From Mactromeris polynyma (taxonomy: Eukaryota; Mollusca; Bivalvia; Venerida; Mactridae): DNA of 64,000 nucleotides. Shown here in pieces: positions 1 to 12,074 of this stretch (position 1 is the first letter of the stretch; every line of letters begins with the position of its first letter). Made by a program: the position numbers and the translations under genes. Where the stretch lies: contig JASFXZ010000003.1 of NCBI GenBank assembly GCA_032209605.1, positions 10,294,807-10,358,806 on the forward strand. The letters are read 5' to 3'. Below the pieces are notes generated by a model. That model was not told the DNA's origin. It saw nothing but the letters and a program-made list of their open reading frames with translations, and did no database searches.

Positions 1-600
1 GGATTATATAATCAAAAGCAACAGCATATGTTAGAACATAGTACCCCTTATACCAAAACGAAACAATTGGACGCATCCATGTAATGTAAACTCATTATTA
101 TGCGTTTTATTTGACCTTTTTGCTTGCAACAATGGACTAATTTATACAGTGCTCAACATTGCCAAGCAATCAACTATGTTCACTGAAAATGAAAGACATA
201 TATAAATAAATAGTTGATTGCATTTATACATAGTTATCTTCAAGAAACCTTGCGTCCCAAAAGTTCACAAAATACTTGCTTTAACGTTAACTCTGACGTT
301 CAAAGAGGGCAATACATAAAACATAAAAACCAGCGTAAACATGACATGGCATATTTTTGTCTAATTTTCTCGCGTAACAATTTGCAATTCATCTGTTTAC
401 AGAAATTACCATACAATTTATTGCGTGGAGAAACTTGATAAAGATCGAAATTACTGTTCTGCCTTTCGTTCATGGATAATGAAATTAGAGAAGATTCTAC
501 CACGAAAATTATTCGTGATTATGTTAGCATTTATAAATAATTAAAATCTCTGATTAAGTCCTTTGAACGTGGCGTGCGATTATAAATGTAAGGAAACAAG
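1..600. other. AT-rich unannotated stretch
   Basis: No gene, RNA or clear repeat is recognisable. The open frames here are short, overlap on both strands and show no domain. It runs up to the left edge of the 27-bp minisatellite. Confidence 0.6.
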
Positions 601-605
601 ATATA

Positions 606-895
606 TTGATCAAAATCGATAACCTGGCAGTACTGGTCAAAAGTGATAACCTGGCAGTACTGATCAAAATCGATAACCTGGCAGTACTGGTCAAACTTGT
701 TAACCCGCCAGTACTGGTCAAACTTGTTTACCCGCAAGTACTGGTCAGAACTGATAACCCACCAGTACTGGTCAAACTTGTTAACCGCCAGTACTGGTCA
801 AACTTGTTAACCCGCAAGTACGGGTCAGAACTGATAACCCGCCAGTACTGGTCAAACGTGATAACCCGCAAGTACTGGTCAGAACTGATAACTCG
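606..895. repeat. 27-bp minisatellite, array 1 (about 11 units)
   Basis: Tandem units of about 27 bp share the core gtactggtcaaa followed by a variable part and then aacccgcca or aacccgcaa. Early units carry aacctggca and later ones acttgttaacccgc, so the array is internally heterogeneous. One unit near 784 is a base short. Because 27 is a multiple of three, several frames stay open right through; these are artefacts of the period, not genes. The same unit recurs at 44.8, 54.9 and 62.9 kb. Confidence 0.9.
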
Positions 896-916
896 CAAGA
901 ACTATCATACGCAATT

Positions 917-1206
917 GTTGTATATGCTTTTATTTATCGTCGCCACCGGTTTCCCATATGGGCGACGCCTCCGGAAGAATGTTAGTCATATTAGATTTGG
1001 AGGATAGTGCATGATACAGAAGATGCCCCAGTTCCAGAAGCACCCCTGGTTCTTTTACGTGCTCGATGTAAAGCATCATACACGGGACCTCGGTTTTTAA
1101 AGTCTCGTCCGAAAGACTGTTAGTACGGTCAGTGATGGAGCGGGGAATCGAACCAGCGATCCCTGGATTACAAGTCCAGCGTTTTACCACTGGACCACTG
1201 ATCCGC
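917..1206 (-). mobile_element. tRNA-derived SINE with target-site duplication
   Basis: Read on the minus strand, a tRNA-like head starts near 1206. It has an A-box (agtggtccagtgg), an anticodon-like loop cttgtaa in a 5-bp stem (ctgga/tccag), and a B-box (ggttcgattcc). The T-stem pairs badly, so this is a SINE head rather than a working tRNA gene. A body follows containing agactttaaaaaccgaggtc, then a tail ending gacgataaataaaa. The 9-mer tacgcaatt occurs at 908-916 and 1207-1215, flanking the element as a target-site duplication. It lies just beside minisatellite array 1. Confidence 0.75.
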
Positions 1207-1215
1207 TACGCAATT

Positions 1216-3390
1216 TCCAAAAAGCTACAATATATACTATTTCTGTTGATGTTTATCACAGTCTAAACTTTGCCACTTATGATTCAAATGAATTTAACTA
1301 TCAAATTAATCGATTTAAACCTATCAAATCCACGTTCATTGTTTCAGATCAGTTCGAAAAATGTAGTGAATATTCTTAAGATGCAAACTGACGGGTAAAC
1401 TCTTTAAGTCTATATTAGTACGACTTTTGCTCCTGATAAATAAATGTAATACAAGTACTGATCGGAATGGTTCGAATTCGGCCCTTTGCGAGATTCTTCC
1501 GCGGGCTTCAACATCACTGCATTAGGCGCAAATACTGGTTAGACGCACCTGAAGCTATCCCTTAACGTAATAAATGTCTTATGTCTTCTGTTGATAAAAC
1601 AACCTTAATCAAGAATTTACCCAAAAAATGCATAGATCAACAAATTTTGCAATTTATTTATTCCCACGGGGGTTAAAAATATGATGTAAAACAATATTAA
1701 CATAGCTACCAGACATATGTATCACGTAAGACTTGACAAAGATTTGATGCGGCAATCTTGTTGATTGAATCTGTGAAAATTTGGTGTCTGGCGTGAAATA
1801 ATCATTATGGTGCATTATGGGATTATGATAATTTTTTGTTTTAATCATTATGATGTACGACGAATGACTAAAACAAAAAATTCAAAACTTACGAGGTCGC
1901 GCATTTTTATTTTAAGGCGAAGAATACCATTTATACACAATACTTGAAATTAGACCACGTTCGTCACGTGACTACTTGGTTACCATGGTCACATATTTTA
2001 AATGGACAATGTGATATTTTACGTCTGTCCATCAAGTCCAAGAAGTAAAATATGTGCATAAAACAATTTACAAACTATATAATAAACACAAATGCTACTT
2101 TAATCCTACCGGAACTTTTTCGTCATCCCTCGTATGTCAATTACTATAAATCTTCAAAATCTCTTTTACATTTGCTACTCAATTAAGACAGGAAAATGTG
2201 ATTCTCGTGATTTCGCGTGTCTGTGATATTTGGTTTCTCGCGGCTTACGTCACTTCCAATATTTCCCAGAATACAGTTACCGATTTCCGTTTACTTCGTT
2301 AATTTAATTGAATTAAGGCAATCAAAAAGATCACAAAGATTACGCTGCTCTAAACCTGAGGAAATTGGAATATAAAACAGCCAATCAAATTCACTGTCTC
2401 TCAGTGATTACTAGGTAGAAACTTTCAATCGGGAGTTTTTATTGAAAAACGTACTCACACAAGTGTCTAGGTGAATTTTTTAATTACATTACAAGCAAAA
2501 ACTCTCTCACAGCGCATGTCGTAATGCTAGATGTAATCGAATCCAACGAAAGCTTATTGGCAGTGAATTGGAAGAGAGTTTCATGAAATAAAAATAATAA
2601 TGTTTCGCTAAATTTAAATTTCATCATTTATTTTCATGTCAGCCTTTGGTGCCGTTTTTCTACTGCATTTTGTATGATTATGTGCGGTAAAATTGTGACA
2701 CTAAAAACACCTACCTACCTATCCGCTGTTAAAATTCTGAGTCGCGTAACAATAAACAAATATGTTTAAAGGATGGCCTATAGCGGATAATGTAATTCAA
2801 CTTCCGTGATATAATTTCGAAACTTAAAACCAGGCCAGAAGCCATCACTAAACAGTTTTACACCTAATAAGCTATCCGGGTGGGTTTTTGATATTAGCTG
2901 ATTAAATAAATGCATTTATAAGGCGTGAAAACAGGAATAATGTTTTTTCTTCACCCTCGGGTGAATTTTAATTAATTAGTAGTAGAAATGAATAAGTTTT
3001 TCTTTGCACGCAATATTCCTTGTGGTAGAATTAATTAAATCGAGGTGGCCATATCACTGAACACATTTGACCTAAGAATTCAATTTAACCACTTCGGTTT
3101 CATGTTTTATTGACCATATTACAAGTTTGACGAATGAAATATAAAAAATGGACCCACGTATTCACTCATTTATTAGTTTCCCATGGGTCAACTGCTGCCT
3201 TACAAATTATAACTAACGGTGATACGTTGCTTTCTTTGATAAAAACATAAAGGATGCATGGAAAGGAATGTCACATTCAAATCAGAACTCCCCTAAACAG
3301 ACCAAGACAAAAGAAAAGAGAGAGGCGGCACATGATGGTAGGCAACACAAAAATGACCAAACGGACCAGGATGTACACACAGAGAACATA
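1216..3390. other. AT-rich stretch, mostly featureless; possible SINE scrap near 1465-1560
   Basis: Nothing coding is convincing. Around 1465-1560 there is a B-box-like gttcgaattc and, about 55 bp on, ttaggcgcaaatactggtta. The latter matches the body of the SINE family at 18.3 and 31.5 kb, so this may be a decayed copy. The rest shows no structure I can name. Confidence 0.45.
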
Positions 3391-3394
3391 TACG

Positions 3395-4040
3395 ATCAAA
3401 GCGCTGAAAGCACTAGAGTTGTTCGGTATTGAACACTGGTTTTATACTCAGAAATTCCAGAAAGTACAGAGAAAAATGCCTACCAATATTGGACTATTTT
3501 GTTTACCAATTGATTTACCTATATCCTCCGCGGCATCCGGAGAAGAGCGCGCGGTTTTGGCGTTTGTTATGACACGTGACTAAACCCAAGCCAAATACTA
3601 TAATTAGGTGATGTGTTTTCGGCGTTTGTTTGATGACACGTGACTAAACCCACGCCAAACATTATAATTAGGCGATTGACCCAATTTTTTACAGGCTGTT
3701 ACAATAATTGACTTAACTCAAAACAATTTTAACATAGAATATCGAAGACATTGTTTATATCAAAGACATTGTTTAGTATTTTTTGGTAAAAATCAATGCT
3801 AGATGCTAGCTTAGACCTGACTTCAACAGTTAAAACGCTCAGTTGTTGGTTACGCTCAGTTGTTGGTTTACTTTTTGTAACATATTTACCTTTTATGTTA
3901 TTCTTGCGCATGCGCAGAATACCTTTTCTGTTATTCGTACGTAACTTCCGTAGTTAATACGCAAACGTAGTTAAGCGATGCGACTGCCAAAATTTGCCAT
4001 AGAACTAGTTGTTCTACCGAACAACTAAAAACAAGACCAA
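3395..4040 (+). repeat. Dispersed repeat, copy 1 of an inverted pair (partner 14,707-15,003)
   Basis: Two blocks of this stretch recur in reverse complement about 11 kb away. One contains gatcaaagcgctgaaagcac plus gttcggtattga (near 3397-3435). The other contains the segment around ctaccgaacaactaaaaaca and gttattcgtacgtaacttcc (3930-4040). The partner is shorter, so the two copies differ by indels. A 109-codon open frame starting at 3254 crosses the left part but has no recognisable domain. The element is unknown to me; no terminal repeats or target-site duplications were seen. Confidence 0.6.
3559..3680. repeat. 62-bp imperfect tandem duplication
   Basis: Two units start at ggcgtttgtt (3559 and 3621). 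Both contain gacacgtgactaaaccca and attataattagg-like ends, with a 2-bp insertion and a few substitutions in the second. Two copies only. Confidence 0.8.
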
Positions 4041-4324
4041 AAGAATCAAGGCATTGAAAATGAACAACACCACATCACCAACGAACTCAAGAACATAACT
4101 ATTGAACGACTTAAAGTATTTCAATCGCATGGACAGAAAATGAGCAAACACCGCTGAACGTGAACAATCGGCTTGGTTTTAAAATCTTACCGTTGTTCAA
4201 GAAAAACTTAGATTAATTGACAAGACGCACATATTACTGGTACTGGTAAACAAGAAGATACCAACAGCATGACAATGCTATGTATTACTGACAGTATTTG
4301 TAGTATGGTATTGTATGGTTATGT

Positions 4325-4575
4325 CTTGATTCGTCCTGTGATGTATTCCATCCATTAAATTCCCCACTGTTTGTCCTCTTTGATTCTCCTAGTTATTCCT
4401 TATGATATGTCAGGCCATTCCTTGCGCCTCTGTTCCCTAGCGTATGTACCCTTTGACCTCATCAAGTGCCTTATGTTTTATTGATTGTTGTTTTCCCGAA
4501 GGTCTGTGTCTGGGACACTGTCTTATGTATGTAACGTTCCCTGTAGCAACTTATCCTCTCTCTTTTATGTACAAG
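4325..4575 (-). repeat. ~380-bp dispersed repeat, reverse-strand copy
   Basis: Reverse complement of the repeat seen at 15.8, 22.3, 25.9, 49.9, 57.9 and 63.3 kb. Shared blocks include cactgtcttatgtatgtaac, ccctgtagcaacttatcctc, and the segment with ccattccttgcgcc. It is the only copy in this orientation in the window. Confidence 0.75.
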
Positions 4576-4599
4576 GTAAGAGGCTTGGCGTCCGTGATT

Positions 4600-6230
4600 C
4601 AGATTTAATTAGTTAAAAGCTATCAGAATTCATTTTTTATGATTTCCTTTCAGTTTGCATTGAATTGTCCCCCTTATTTGTGTTCATAGAGGATATTACG
4701 CTGATTTCAGACGCTAAGAAATGTTCCATCTGAAAAAAATGAAACCTCTGAAAATCTTAAGGGTTTACCGCTGCTCACTTGTTGGAGTAATACACCATCG
4801 TAGACAGCATTTATTTGGTCGATAACTCGAGTGTTTGTGACAGTCAGGACCATATAATAGAAAAGTAACGTGAGTAATGTCAATGAACAGCTAAACAGGA
4901 AATTGCCAAAGTCAAGGTCGTTACAAAGAGAAAGAAATGTACTTCAATCATCTGAATAATGAAAAGTCATTTTGGTCTGATTCTAGAAGAATATTGTAGT
5001 TATGGTGCGTCACTTTGACTAAATGGTGATGAATTGCATACAAGAAGAGTGGTTTTGTTTCAGCGCTTCGAAACTGTGACTGCAAGGTGTTTTACATAAA
5101 AATAAAAGTTCTGTTCTACAAGTTTCATATTTCATTGAATATAAATTACTGCAACTTTATTTTATATCACGACAGTAGTACGATATACTGTATAAGCGGT
5201 AAAGCTTGCGAGATGGACAAATGTGCAAATTCGCGAATGCACAAATTTCACAGCATTTTCCACAGCGTAAAGTTCCACATTCACCGAAGTATATTTTATC
5301 TACACACCGTGTAGTCGATACTTGGAGTCCGGTACCCCATTGAATCATAATCTAAAACACTCCCTGTCCCACAATCGATTGTTACGACGTGTAGATAATA
5401 TAAACAAAGTGATTTCGGGGATTCGCAAACATTTCCGCACGCGAAACGTCAGGAATCGGCAATTCGCGAATTTAAGCTAAACGTATTAAGCAACACCCTG
5501 AATTGAACCAAAGCAAGATTTCAATTTCATCATGTAGTCCATGATCGATAGACAACTGTTATGACATACCGCTGCCGAATTTGAATGGTGCACGCGTCTG
5601 ACTATGGAACTAGCATTCGGTAGCCGCGTGAAATCTAGCAGATGTGTTTGTGGTTGAAATTGCTTTTAGCACCTTCATATTGAACGATACATATCTCGCA
5701 GTTTTGACAAATAATCCTGGAAAACAGGAAATATTAAATCAAAAAAGCTATTACACAAATGATAAATACATAATTATGTATTTAAATATATTTTGGAAAA
5801 TTTGATTTTGCAAGTACGAGATATGTTTTGTTATCTTAATGCAAATGTTCAAAAACATATTGACGTTGAATTTCAATTAAGACAAAAGAGGCTTTTTCTA
5901 TGTATATACATTGCGTGGGCAATTCAAGTATTGATACAGAGTTAATGCGAAACCAGGAAGTAGACAATAGTATTAAAACAAATGCTGATATATGATCGCA
6001 AGTCTGTGTTCATTTATTTAATGAAAGGAAAATGTTGAGCAACTGCGCCAAGACAAAGATATGAGTAGATACGTTACGCAGTCAGCATTTCCTCATTTGT
6101 TTTGTTTAAATCCGATATATACTGGACGAAAGAGCTAACACACCGTCTTGTATTTTGAGAATCTTAATTTCATTGCGAGGAAATGAAATCTGAAACGACG
6201 ACCGTTTTTTTTAAATGTTTACATTTTATA
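4600..6230. other. AT-rich unannotated stretch
   Basis: No recognisable gene or RNA. Short overlapping open frames on both strands near 5.1-5.35 kb have no domain. Confidence 0.55.
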
Positions 6231-6232
6231 CA

Positions 6233-6391
6233 TACAGTAAAACCTCACCTAAAGACCAACTCAATAATAAGACCACCTCAACATTAAGACCACAATTTCA
6301 AGTCCTTTTTCACTTGTTTTGCTCTTTATTCAACCTCAATTTGATATTAAGATCATCTCAATAAGAAGGTTATTATTGAGGTTTTACTGTA
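6233..6391. mobile_element. Mini-transposon family A (TIR CAGTAAAACCTC), TA-flanked
   Basis: Starts TACAGTAAAACCTC and ends GAGGTTTTACTGTA, a near-perfect terminal inverted repeat flanked by TA. About 155 bp of non-coding interior contains repeated aagaccacctcaa-type motifs and a central actt-gttttgctctttattcaa segment. Size, CAGT termini and TA target fit a MITE mobilised by a Tc1/mariner-type transposase. That assignment follows from family knowledge, since no transposase is present. Confidence 0.85.
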
Positions 6392-6399
6392 TGTTATAG

Positions 6400-8020
6400 C
6401 TAAATGCAATCAAAAGCAACACACTATGTGTCCAATAGCGTTGCAGAGAATATGTGGACAGTACTTGTGGATTCTATAGCAAGTATAGTAAGGTCGCAAA
6501 AAGGTCGTTTCGTAATCAATGCTTATAAAGATACAACACACTTAAAGACAGAGTTATAGAAGATTTAATACCATTGAACCTAACATTTTGTATCCAGATC
6601 GATGTCTGTCGGTTGAAATGAAACTACCGGCTTGTAAAACAAAAAAGCGACAACACACGCACCATTACCAAATACACTTGGTGTAATAGACACATTGGGA
6701 ACACACAATATCAGTTTACTGGTGTTTGCAAATGATACGTTGTTAAATGAGACACGGGCTTTGTATTACTGCCAGATATGGCGTAAATGACGGCAAACTT
6801 TGATATTTATCGCCTAGTCGTAGTTTCACTAATCGAATAAATCGGCACTCGCAAAACTGAACATTTCTCTCTTGCACACATTTAGTACCAAAGAATTGGA
6901 ACCACAATGCTAAACTCCGTGAACGTCCGTTACAGTGTTAAAAGTAAAAACATCTCAGACCGTGGAATGCCTTATAAACTCATCAGAATTCCCAAGACAG
7001 ATAAATGTACAAACAGTGAACATGGGTAGGATCACAGGGACAGGACATACAACCCCTTTAAAGGACAGAGTAAAGGAGATACGCGAATGAAACAATAGCA
7101 GTCAGACTGGTAGATTTCTGCATTGTAGGTTTAACACCACGTACCTATTTACATGCCTTGGCTAAAGCAACATGAAGGAGATATTAATCAATATCAGCAC
7201 TGCGATACCTTACACTTCATCATCTAATTTCACGCCTCGTATGTCCAAGTCAATAGCTGTAGCCACAATGTCACGATATGAGGCCAAATACTGATTTTAA
7301 TCATAAACATATTTAATGATATTGTGGTCAGCAGAGTCGACGTAGAAGTCAGAACCTTGTACGATAGGTTTTATATCTCATCGACATTTGTTCAGTCGTA
7401 AGCCGACCAGGAAGTGACACAATGCTAAAGAAGCGTGAAACATGGCACAACACATATTCATGTTAACCAGACATCGGCCAAACCAGTGTTAACACTACCT
7501 TTGTAATGCTACGCCTAGGCAAAGACGCAACTAATACCATTCAAGTGACTTTTATGTGATGCCGTCGGTAATCAACCCGCAATCTAACGGACCTGAGGCG
7601 GAAGTTCTTCGGCTGAGCCACCCGGTCGATTTTTACGTCAATGTGGCACAGACGCTTCCAGGCGATATCATTGGCATCTCCGACTTCTGTATGCATTTTT
7701 GTCAATATTGAAAAACAATTCGAGTTAGTACTAAGAACACTAGATTAGATATAACTTTCAAGCGAACAGCTACGAGTTTTCGTCCATTTTTCTCCATGTC
7801 CTAAATGATAAATTTCTCATAAATATTTCATATCGGCCCCTCACATAAGCCGCAACAACTGCTGCGCAAGAAAGCAAAATGTCAATGAAATATTAGAACT
7901 CAGATTAAGGAATGTCCTGCCATTGAAAGTGCCAAATTGTCTTTTACAAAGTTCGTTGTATGTACTTCTATTACCATATAGTTCTCGTCGACCACCGTTC
8001 GCACTTTTCACATAACTTTG
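6400..8020. other. AT-rich stretch; weak tRNA-like remnant near 7560-7632
   Basis: On the minus strand near 7632-7560 there is accgggtggctcagccgaag followed by a degraded B-box-like gcgggttgattac, which may be a decayed SINE head. Nothing else is supported. Confidence 0.4.
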
Positions 8021-8024
8021 AATG

Positions 8025-8107
8025 GTATGGTCATAGAGGTGATATGTGTGAAATTATTTGGCCAAGAGATTAAAATATTTTTATATATGTCACCTCTATG
8101 CCACCGT
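8025..8107. repeat. Short fold-back element related to the 34.9-kb element
   Basis: Left arm tcatagaggtgatatgt pairs imperfectly with right arm atatgtcacctctatgcc around an AT-rich loop. The right end gtcacctctatgccaccgt is one base off the right end of the element at 34,926-35,065 (ctctgtgcc there), so they look like members of one inverted-repeat family. Confidence 0.6.
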
Positions 8108-8283
8108 CGAATGGCGTCTGCTTTTTGGTATTATTTTTAGTGTTTGACCTTTCTTGTTAAATATTGTGGTTTTCATTTTGCCAGTATTCATACCTTGTTA
8201 CATTTTTTTATGGCACAAATGAAAATTTTGTTTGTTGATATATGTGGCCGAATAGGTGACTGCGTCTGATTTTCCCTACGATG

Positions 8284-8445
8284 TACAGTAAAAACTCAAT
8301 ACTAAGACCTCTTTTGGGACTCTTAAAAAATTGTATTCTTATTAAGGTTGTCTTAATATTGAGGTTGAATAAAAGAGGAAAATTGTGGTATTAATTTTGA
8401 GATGGTCTTATAATTGAGGTGGTATTTAGGTGAGATTTTACTGTA
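8284..8445. mobile_element. Mini-transposon family A copy
   Basis: Begins TACAGTAAAAACTC and ends GAGATTTTACTGTA. The interior has ggttgaataaaagaggaaaa and gtggtcttaatattgagg-like motifs of family A, in the opposite orientation to the copy at 6.2 kb. Confidence 0.8.
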
Positions 8446-8449
8446 TATG

Positions 8450-10010
8450 ATGTATTTTGCTGTATTTACTTACTTGATTTATTGAATGGGTCGCCTGCTA
8501 TTTATAAACGATGTTGTCTGATATCAAAACATTATAGCATTGTCAACGGTTTCTGATAACGTTAGAAGATTTATTGATTATATCAAAATGAATAGTAAGA
8601 CCCAATAAGGTTAAAAAGAAAACACTCGACTAATTCCATTAAGCATTTTCTGAAGTCATTATTAATTTTACGGTCGTCTTTACCACCAGCTCAGCTCCGT
8701 CATTAACTAAATTTAACTATATCTTACTTTAATCCACATATGTATATCACGTCGAGCATTCTTTGAGAATTACAGTGGATTCTCTAGTATACAGTCTTTT
8801 ATCAACTAAAAACATATTAACAAATTATGCTACGCCTATTATTATTATACCTAACCGTCGGGAGAGGCAGCTGGGAATATGCAGGACTTAAGACAGCGGA
8901 TGATTGCCGAGAGGCGGGATTATAATCCCCACCCGAGAACACACTAGGCCGGATTGAAGGAGGATTGCTAATACTTAGAACAACACCATCTGAGCATGCT
9001 GACAAATTCCTTGCCCCAGGTGTGGAATTTAGAGAAAAAATTACAACTGCACACCCCTTTCCTGGTTGAGTTAAACTTATATATGATCGCAATACTGTGC
9101 CAATTGCTTTTAAAGTGATCATCAAATAGTTGGAATTTGTTCAATTTTAATGTCTGGCTCATGCAAATTTCATCGACTTTTTTAATTTGATTAACACTTA
9201 TGTTGAACATTACTGACTGAACCTCATATACGGTATGATTCATACATACATGATTTACGACATACATTCATACTTAATCATAAACTAAAAGCTCTGCATA
9301 CAAGTGGATGCTGTGTTTCAAGTTAATGTCATAAAAGAATAAAAAATGAGAATTTATATCATAGATTTAGCGCCATCAATCATCTTTTATCGTTGTTTCC
9401 ATTAACAACTGACATTATGTTTGATTTATAAAGATTTAGTCGATAATATCTCAAACACAAACGGAATCACCAAGTGTATTGTCCTTGCGTCTTTTTGCTG
9501 GTACTCTAAGAAGACAGATAGGTTTGTGGTCATAGTTCCTCATAGCATTGTGCCGCGTACCATTGTCCAAGTGCTTTAAGTGATATTCCCTCTCGTTGAC
9601 TCAACAATTTGCATTAAGTGTAGACATTTCTCTTGGCCTTGATAGGCTTTGCAGTGTTTAAAGAATCGATCATACTGTCTTCATTGTCTGTGTCTTGTTA
9701 TAAATCTCCATTTATCTCGTTTGTGTTTCGGTTAGAGAGTAATTCCCCGTAAAAACTTAAATTCAAAGAAGACGTCCGGCAAACATAGTCTTCAAATTCG
9801 CCTGAACTTTCGACCTTGTTATCATTTCATCCACTAACAATGTATCAGTCTTCATAACAATAGATTGTATATAAGATGTTTTCGCCATGTATACAAAACT
9901 TTTGTGATTTTGACACAATTTGACAAACAAATTCTACTTTCATTTTCAATACAAATAAGCACTTGTTTACTATCTTTCACCCTTTCAGTGTCATTGGAAA
10001 AACTTTGAGT
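8450..10010. other. AT-rich unannotated stretch
   Basis: Overlapping minus-strand frames of about 100 codons lie at 8.8-9.27 kb, but neither has a recognisable domain. They overlap each other in different frames, so at most one could be real. Confidence 0.5.
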
Positions 10011-10013
10011 AGT

Positions 10014-10223
10014 TCACAATATATTATGCACACCTAGGTTTAGAGGAATATGTGTAACTTTGTACAGCGCGAGCTTCAAGCGCGTCCTTATCTTGAGCGA
10101 CAACCCCTCTTCAACAACCGAATCAATGTTTCCTGTAGAAATCATTAACTGATGGATTTCTGAAGAGAACTTCGTCGATTCTTGACGGATTTGCATAAAG
10201 TAGGTGCTATTTGAAATGATCAT
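10014..10223 (-). CDS. Possible coding exon or gene remnant, unrecognised
   Basis: A minus-strand open frame of about 69 codons ends at a TGA near 10,014. Its composition is more protein-like than its surroundings: it has mixed charged and hydrophobic residues, for example QESTKFSSEIHQ and LSLKIRTRLKLAL, and GC-rich codons near 10,060-10,110. No domain, signal peptide or membrane segment is recognised. It sits downstream, in minus-strand order, of other coding-like frames at 10.4, 11.7 and 12.1 kb, so it could be a terminal exon of one gene. Splice sites were not proven, and it may equally be chance or a pseudogene fragment. Confidence 0.22.
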   Translation of the reverse strand: MIISNSTYFMQIRQESTKFSSEIHQLMISTGNIDSVVEEGLSLKIRTRLKLALYKVTHIPLNLGVHNIL

Positions 10224-10379
10224 TGTTCATGCTTAAAATAGTCGTATTTCATGGATATGTTTTGACCTTTGAGGCGCGATTTCGGCCGCGGAAAAAGATC
10301 AGGTGTGAAAAGCGTTAGACACCTCGTACTATATATACATATACCATAGAAAGGGATAAAGGGAGATAACTCTGAAAGG

Positions 10380-10567
10380 AATAAAGGCAAAGAACTCGTG
10401 ACAATCTCCTTTGGTACTGGTTGGTATCCCAGGAACATTTGCGAAGTCAATTGTCCGTCGTACATAACTGAAAAACCGCGGGGAAACAGCGTAAAACTCC
10501 AGCTAAGTGATAAATAGAAAACAAAAACTATTGATCGCGTTTTCAACTCTGCATAATTATCACACAT
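10380..10567 (-). CDS. Possible coding frame, unrecognised
   Basis: Part of a 115-codon minus-strand open frame (10,220-10,567). The stretch around 10,385-10,465 reads GFSVMYDGQLTSQMF then LGYQPVPKEIV, which looks protein-like. The rest of the frame is rich in Ser, Leu and Phe and less convincing. The product is not recognised. Support is only compositional, plus its position among similar frames on the same strand. Confidence 0.18.
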
Positions 10568-10768
10568 GAACAGTCATAGTATTCAGACGGTTGTTGGCAA
10601 TAAGTAGTGTAATATATGTACTTGCGTGCCAAACTAGCTCTCATATCAGACGAAATAATGAAATAAAACGGATGTGAATTAGATCTGTCTCGTTGTACAC
10701 TAACATTACCTCAATAATGCCATCTAGACTTATATCTCATATCGGACAAATACGTCATTTTGTCCCAC

Positions 10769-11110
10769 CTAATAAATTAAAGATGTATCTGGCTCATCTG
10801 AACATACACTGTTTGAATTAGCTTTAGCCAGTATTGTTGTTACATTGGCTAAAACATCTCTGATAAGAACCATTTCAATGTATATCGGATTGAATAAATA
10901 TTTTTTTATCATATTCCTAACAGTCAAAACCTTTAAAATAGCCTGATTGTCAAAAAACTGGAAGTTGTTTTTAAATTTTATGATGTACAAACATCTTTCT
11001 TCAGCAAAATGGATTAATACCATTAATGGTTCATTCTTTGTTAATGCATGTTTATTGATGTTTTAACTATATGAAAAATTATTTTCATGTTTAGTTAGGT
11101 AAACAAATGA
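10769..11110 (-). repeat. ~340-bp dispersed repeat G, copy 1
   Basis: Matches 26,840-27,185 (opposite strand) and, more weakly, 31,993-32,320 (same strand). The minus strand of this copy reads VLIRDVLANVTTIL, and the 27-kb copy reads FLIRDILANITTIL in the corresponding frame. The flank tttgtttacctaa is also shared. Differences between copies are partly conservative at protein level. Either this is a decayed coding segment carried in a repeat, or a young non-coding repeat that happens to stay open. The reading frame breaks in the other two copies. Confidence 0.65.
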
Positions 11111-11639
11111 ACAAAAAATGAGCATAGTATTACTTTAAATAAAACAGGAAAATGTGCAGCCGATGTCGGCTACGAACACGCTGCATCTTGTTGCAAGTTA
11201 GGCGCTCTTTCATTTGGACTAATCGGGTGGCCGTATAGCACCACACCAAAATCAGCAACATGAAAACACCCCCAGATTAGTTTAACCATAAGGACTAGGC
11301 ATTTTGAGATGAAGTCCTGCTGTTACATCCTCAACGCTTGGACCATGTTAAAATACAACTGAGTTATAAAATTTTAATACAGTAAATCACGGTCCACAGT
11401 AAAACCCACTCTGTTTCACCACCTGAGATCCTGTAGAATGTAGAAGAAAGCTCTAATATCAGTCTAGCGTTGAACAAGCTTTGAATATGAGTGGATGCAT
11501 ACGGCTCATATTCTATACACCGTCTATCTAATCAGTTACTGGCAGATGGTACCGCTATAAGGCGATCTTTTTCTAGGGCTGGATATGAGTCTAACGCAGT
11601 TATTTTCTCTTTTTTGTGTTCTTTGATATTCCAAATCGA

Positions 11640-11830
11640 CGTCAGCGTTGGAGATCAGGTGCACATGTTGATGCATGCTGAGCAAGGGTTTTACTGTCCG
11701 ATACAGTTTCCCAGACGTATATGACTGCAAAGCCCTTGTACAGAAAGCCAAATATAGCATTTATCCCATTTCCAAACACCGTGTAAATCCTCTGTTGAAA
11801 AGATTACATGCTATTAAAACCCCATGTCAA
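11640..11830 (-). CDS. Possible exon with hydrophobic segment, unrecognised
   Basis: A minus-strand frame enters after an acceptor-like ttttcaacag near 11,802. It reads RIYTVFGNGINAIFGFLY, continues KGFAVIYVWETVSDSKTL, and stops near 11,651. The first half is hydrophobic enough for a membrane segment. The YKG...ET pattern loosely recalls the last membrane segments of GABA-B-type class C receptors, but the match is too short to assign. A different 74-codon frame overlaps it on the same strand, so the frame choice itself is uncertain. Confidence 0.2.
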
Positions 11831-11878
11831 GACGGTCAAACATTGATCCAAATATTGTTCAGATAGAAAAACAAAGTC

Positions 11879-12064
11879 TCATACTGTGAAAAAGATCTTG
11901 TCCACGTAGGCGTCGATGCGAGAGGCAATGCGGTCCATTGTTAACCCATTGTCGAGATAGCTCTGTATACGTTCAATGAAATTTGATCGTCCGGTACTGC
12001 GAAAACTTGAATTTTGAAACTCCCGCGACGAAAGTGACTTAAATGATGTGGACGATCCTAACAC
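11879..12064 (-). CDS. Possible exon, unrecognised; follows the 12.1-12.4 kb frame
   Basis: A minus-strand open frame with GC-rich, codon-like composition, clearly different from the AT-rich surroundings. It includes RSNFIERIQSYLDNG and TMDRIASRIDAYVDKIF before a TGA at 11,879. It is separated by about 10 bp from the next upstream frame but lies in another phase. A strong donor-like GTAAGT sits at the junction, but the only nearby acceptor would give an intron of about 21 bp, far too short. A frameshifted pseudogene or two exons with a different intron arrangement are both possible. No family is recognised. Confidence 0.3.
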   Translation of the reverse strand: MLGSSTSFKSLSSREFQNSSFRSTGRSNFIERIQSYLDNGLTMDRIASRIDAYVDKIFFTV

Positions 12065-12074
12065 AAAAGGGAAC

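Noticed and set aside
1135..1206. tRNA-Thr gene on the minus strand
   Set aside because: Promoter boxes and anticodon stem are present, but the T-stem and acceptor stem do not pair. The sequence continues into a SINE body with a target-site duplication.
3254..3583. 109-codon plus-strand frame as a gene
   Set aside because: Overlaps a dispersed repeat and a 62-bp tandem duplication; no recognisable domain.
11491..11724. Plus-strand 77-codon frame
   Set aside because: Overlaps a more coding-like frame on the opposite strand and contains no domain; probably a shadow.
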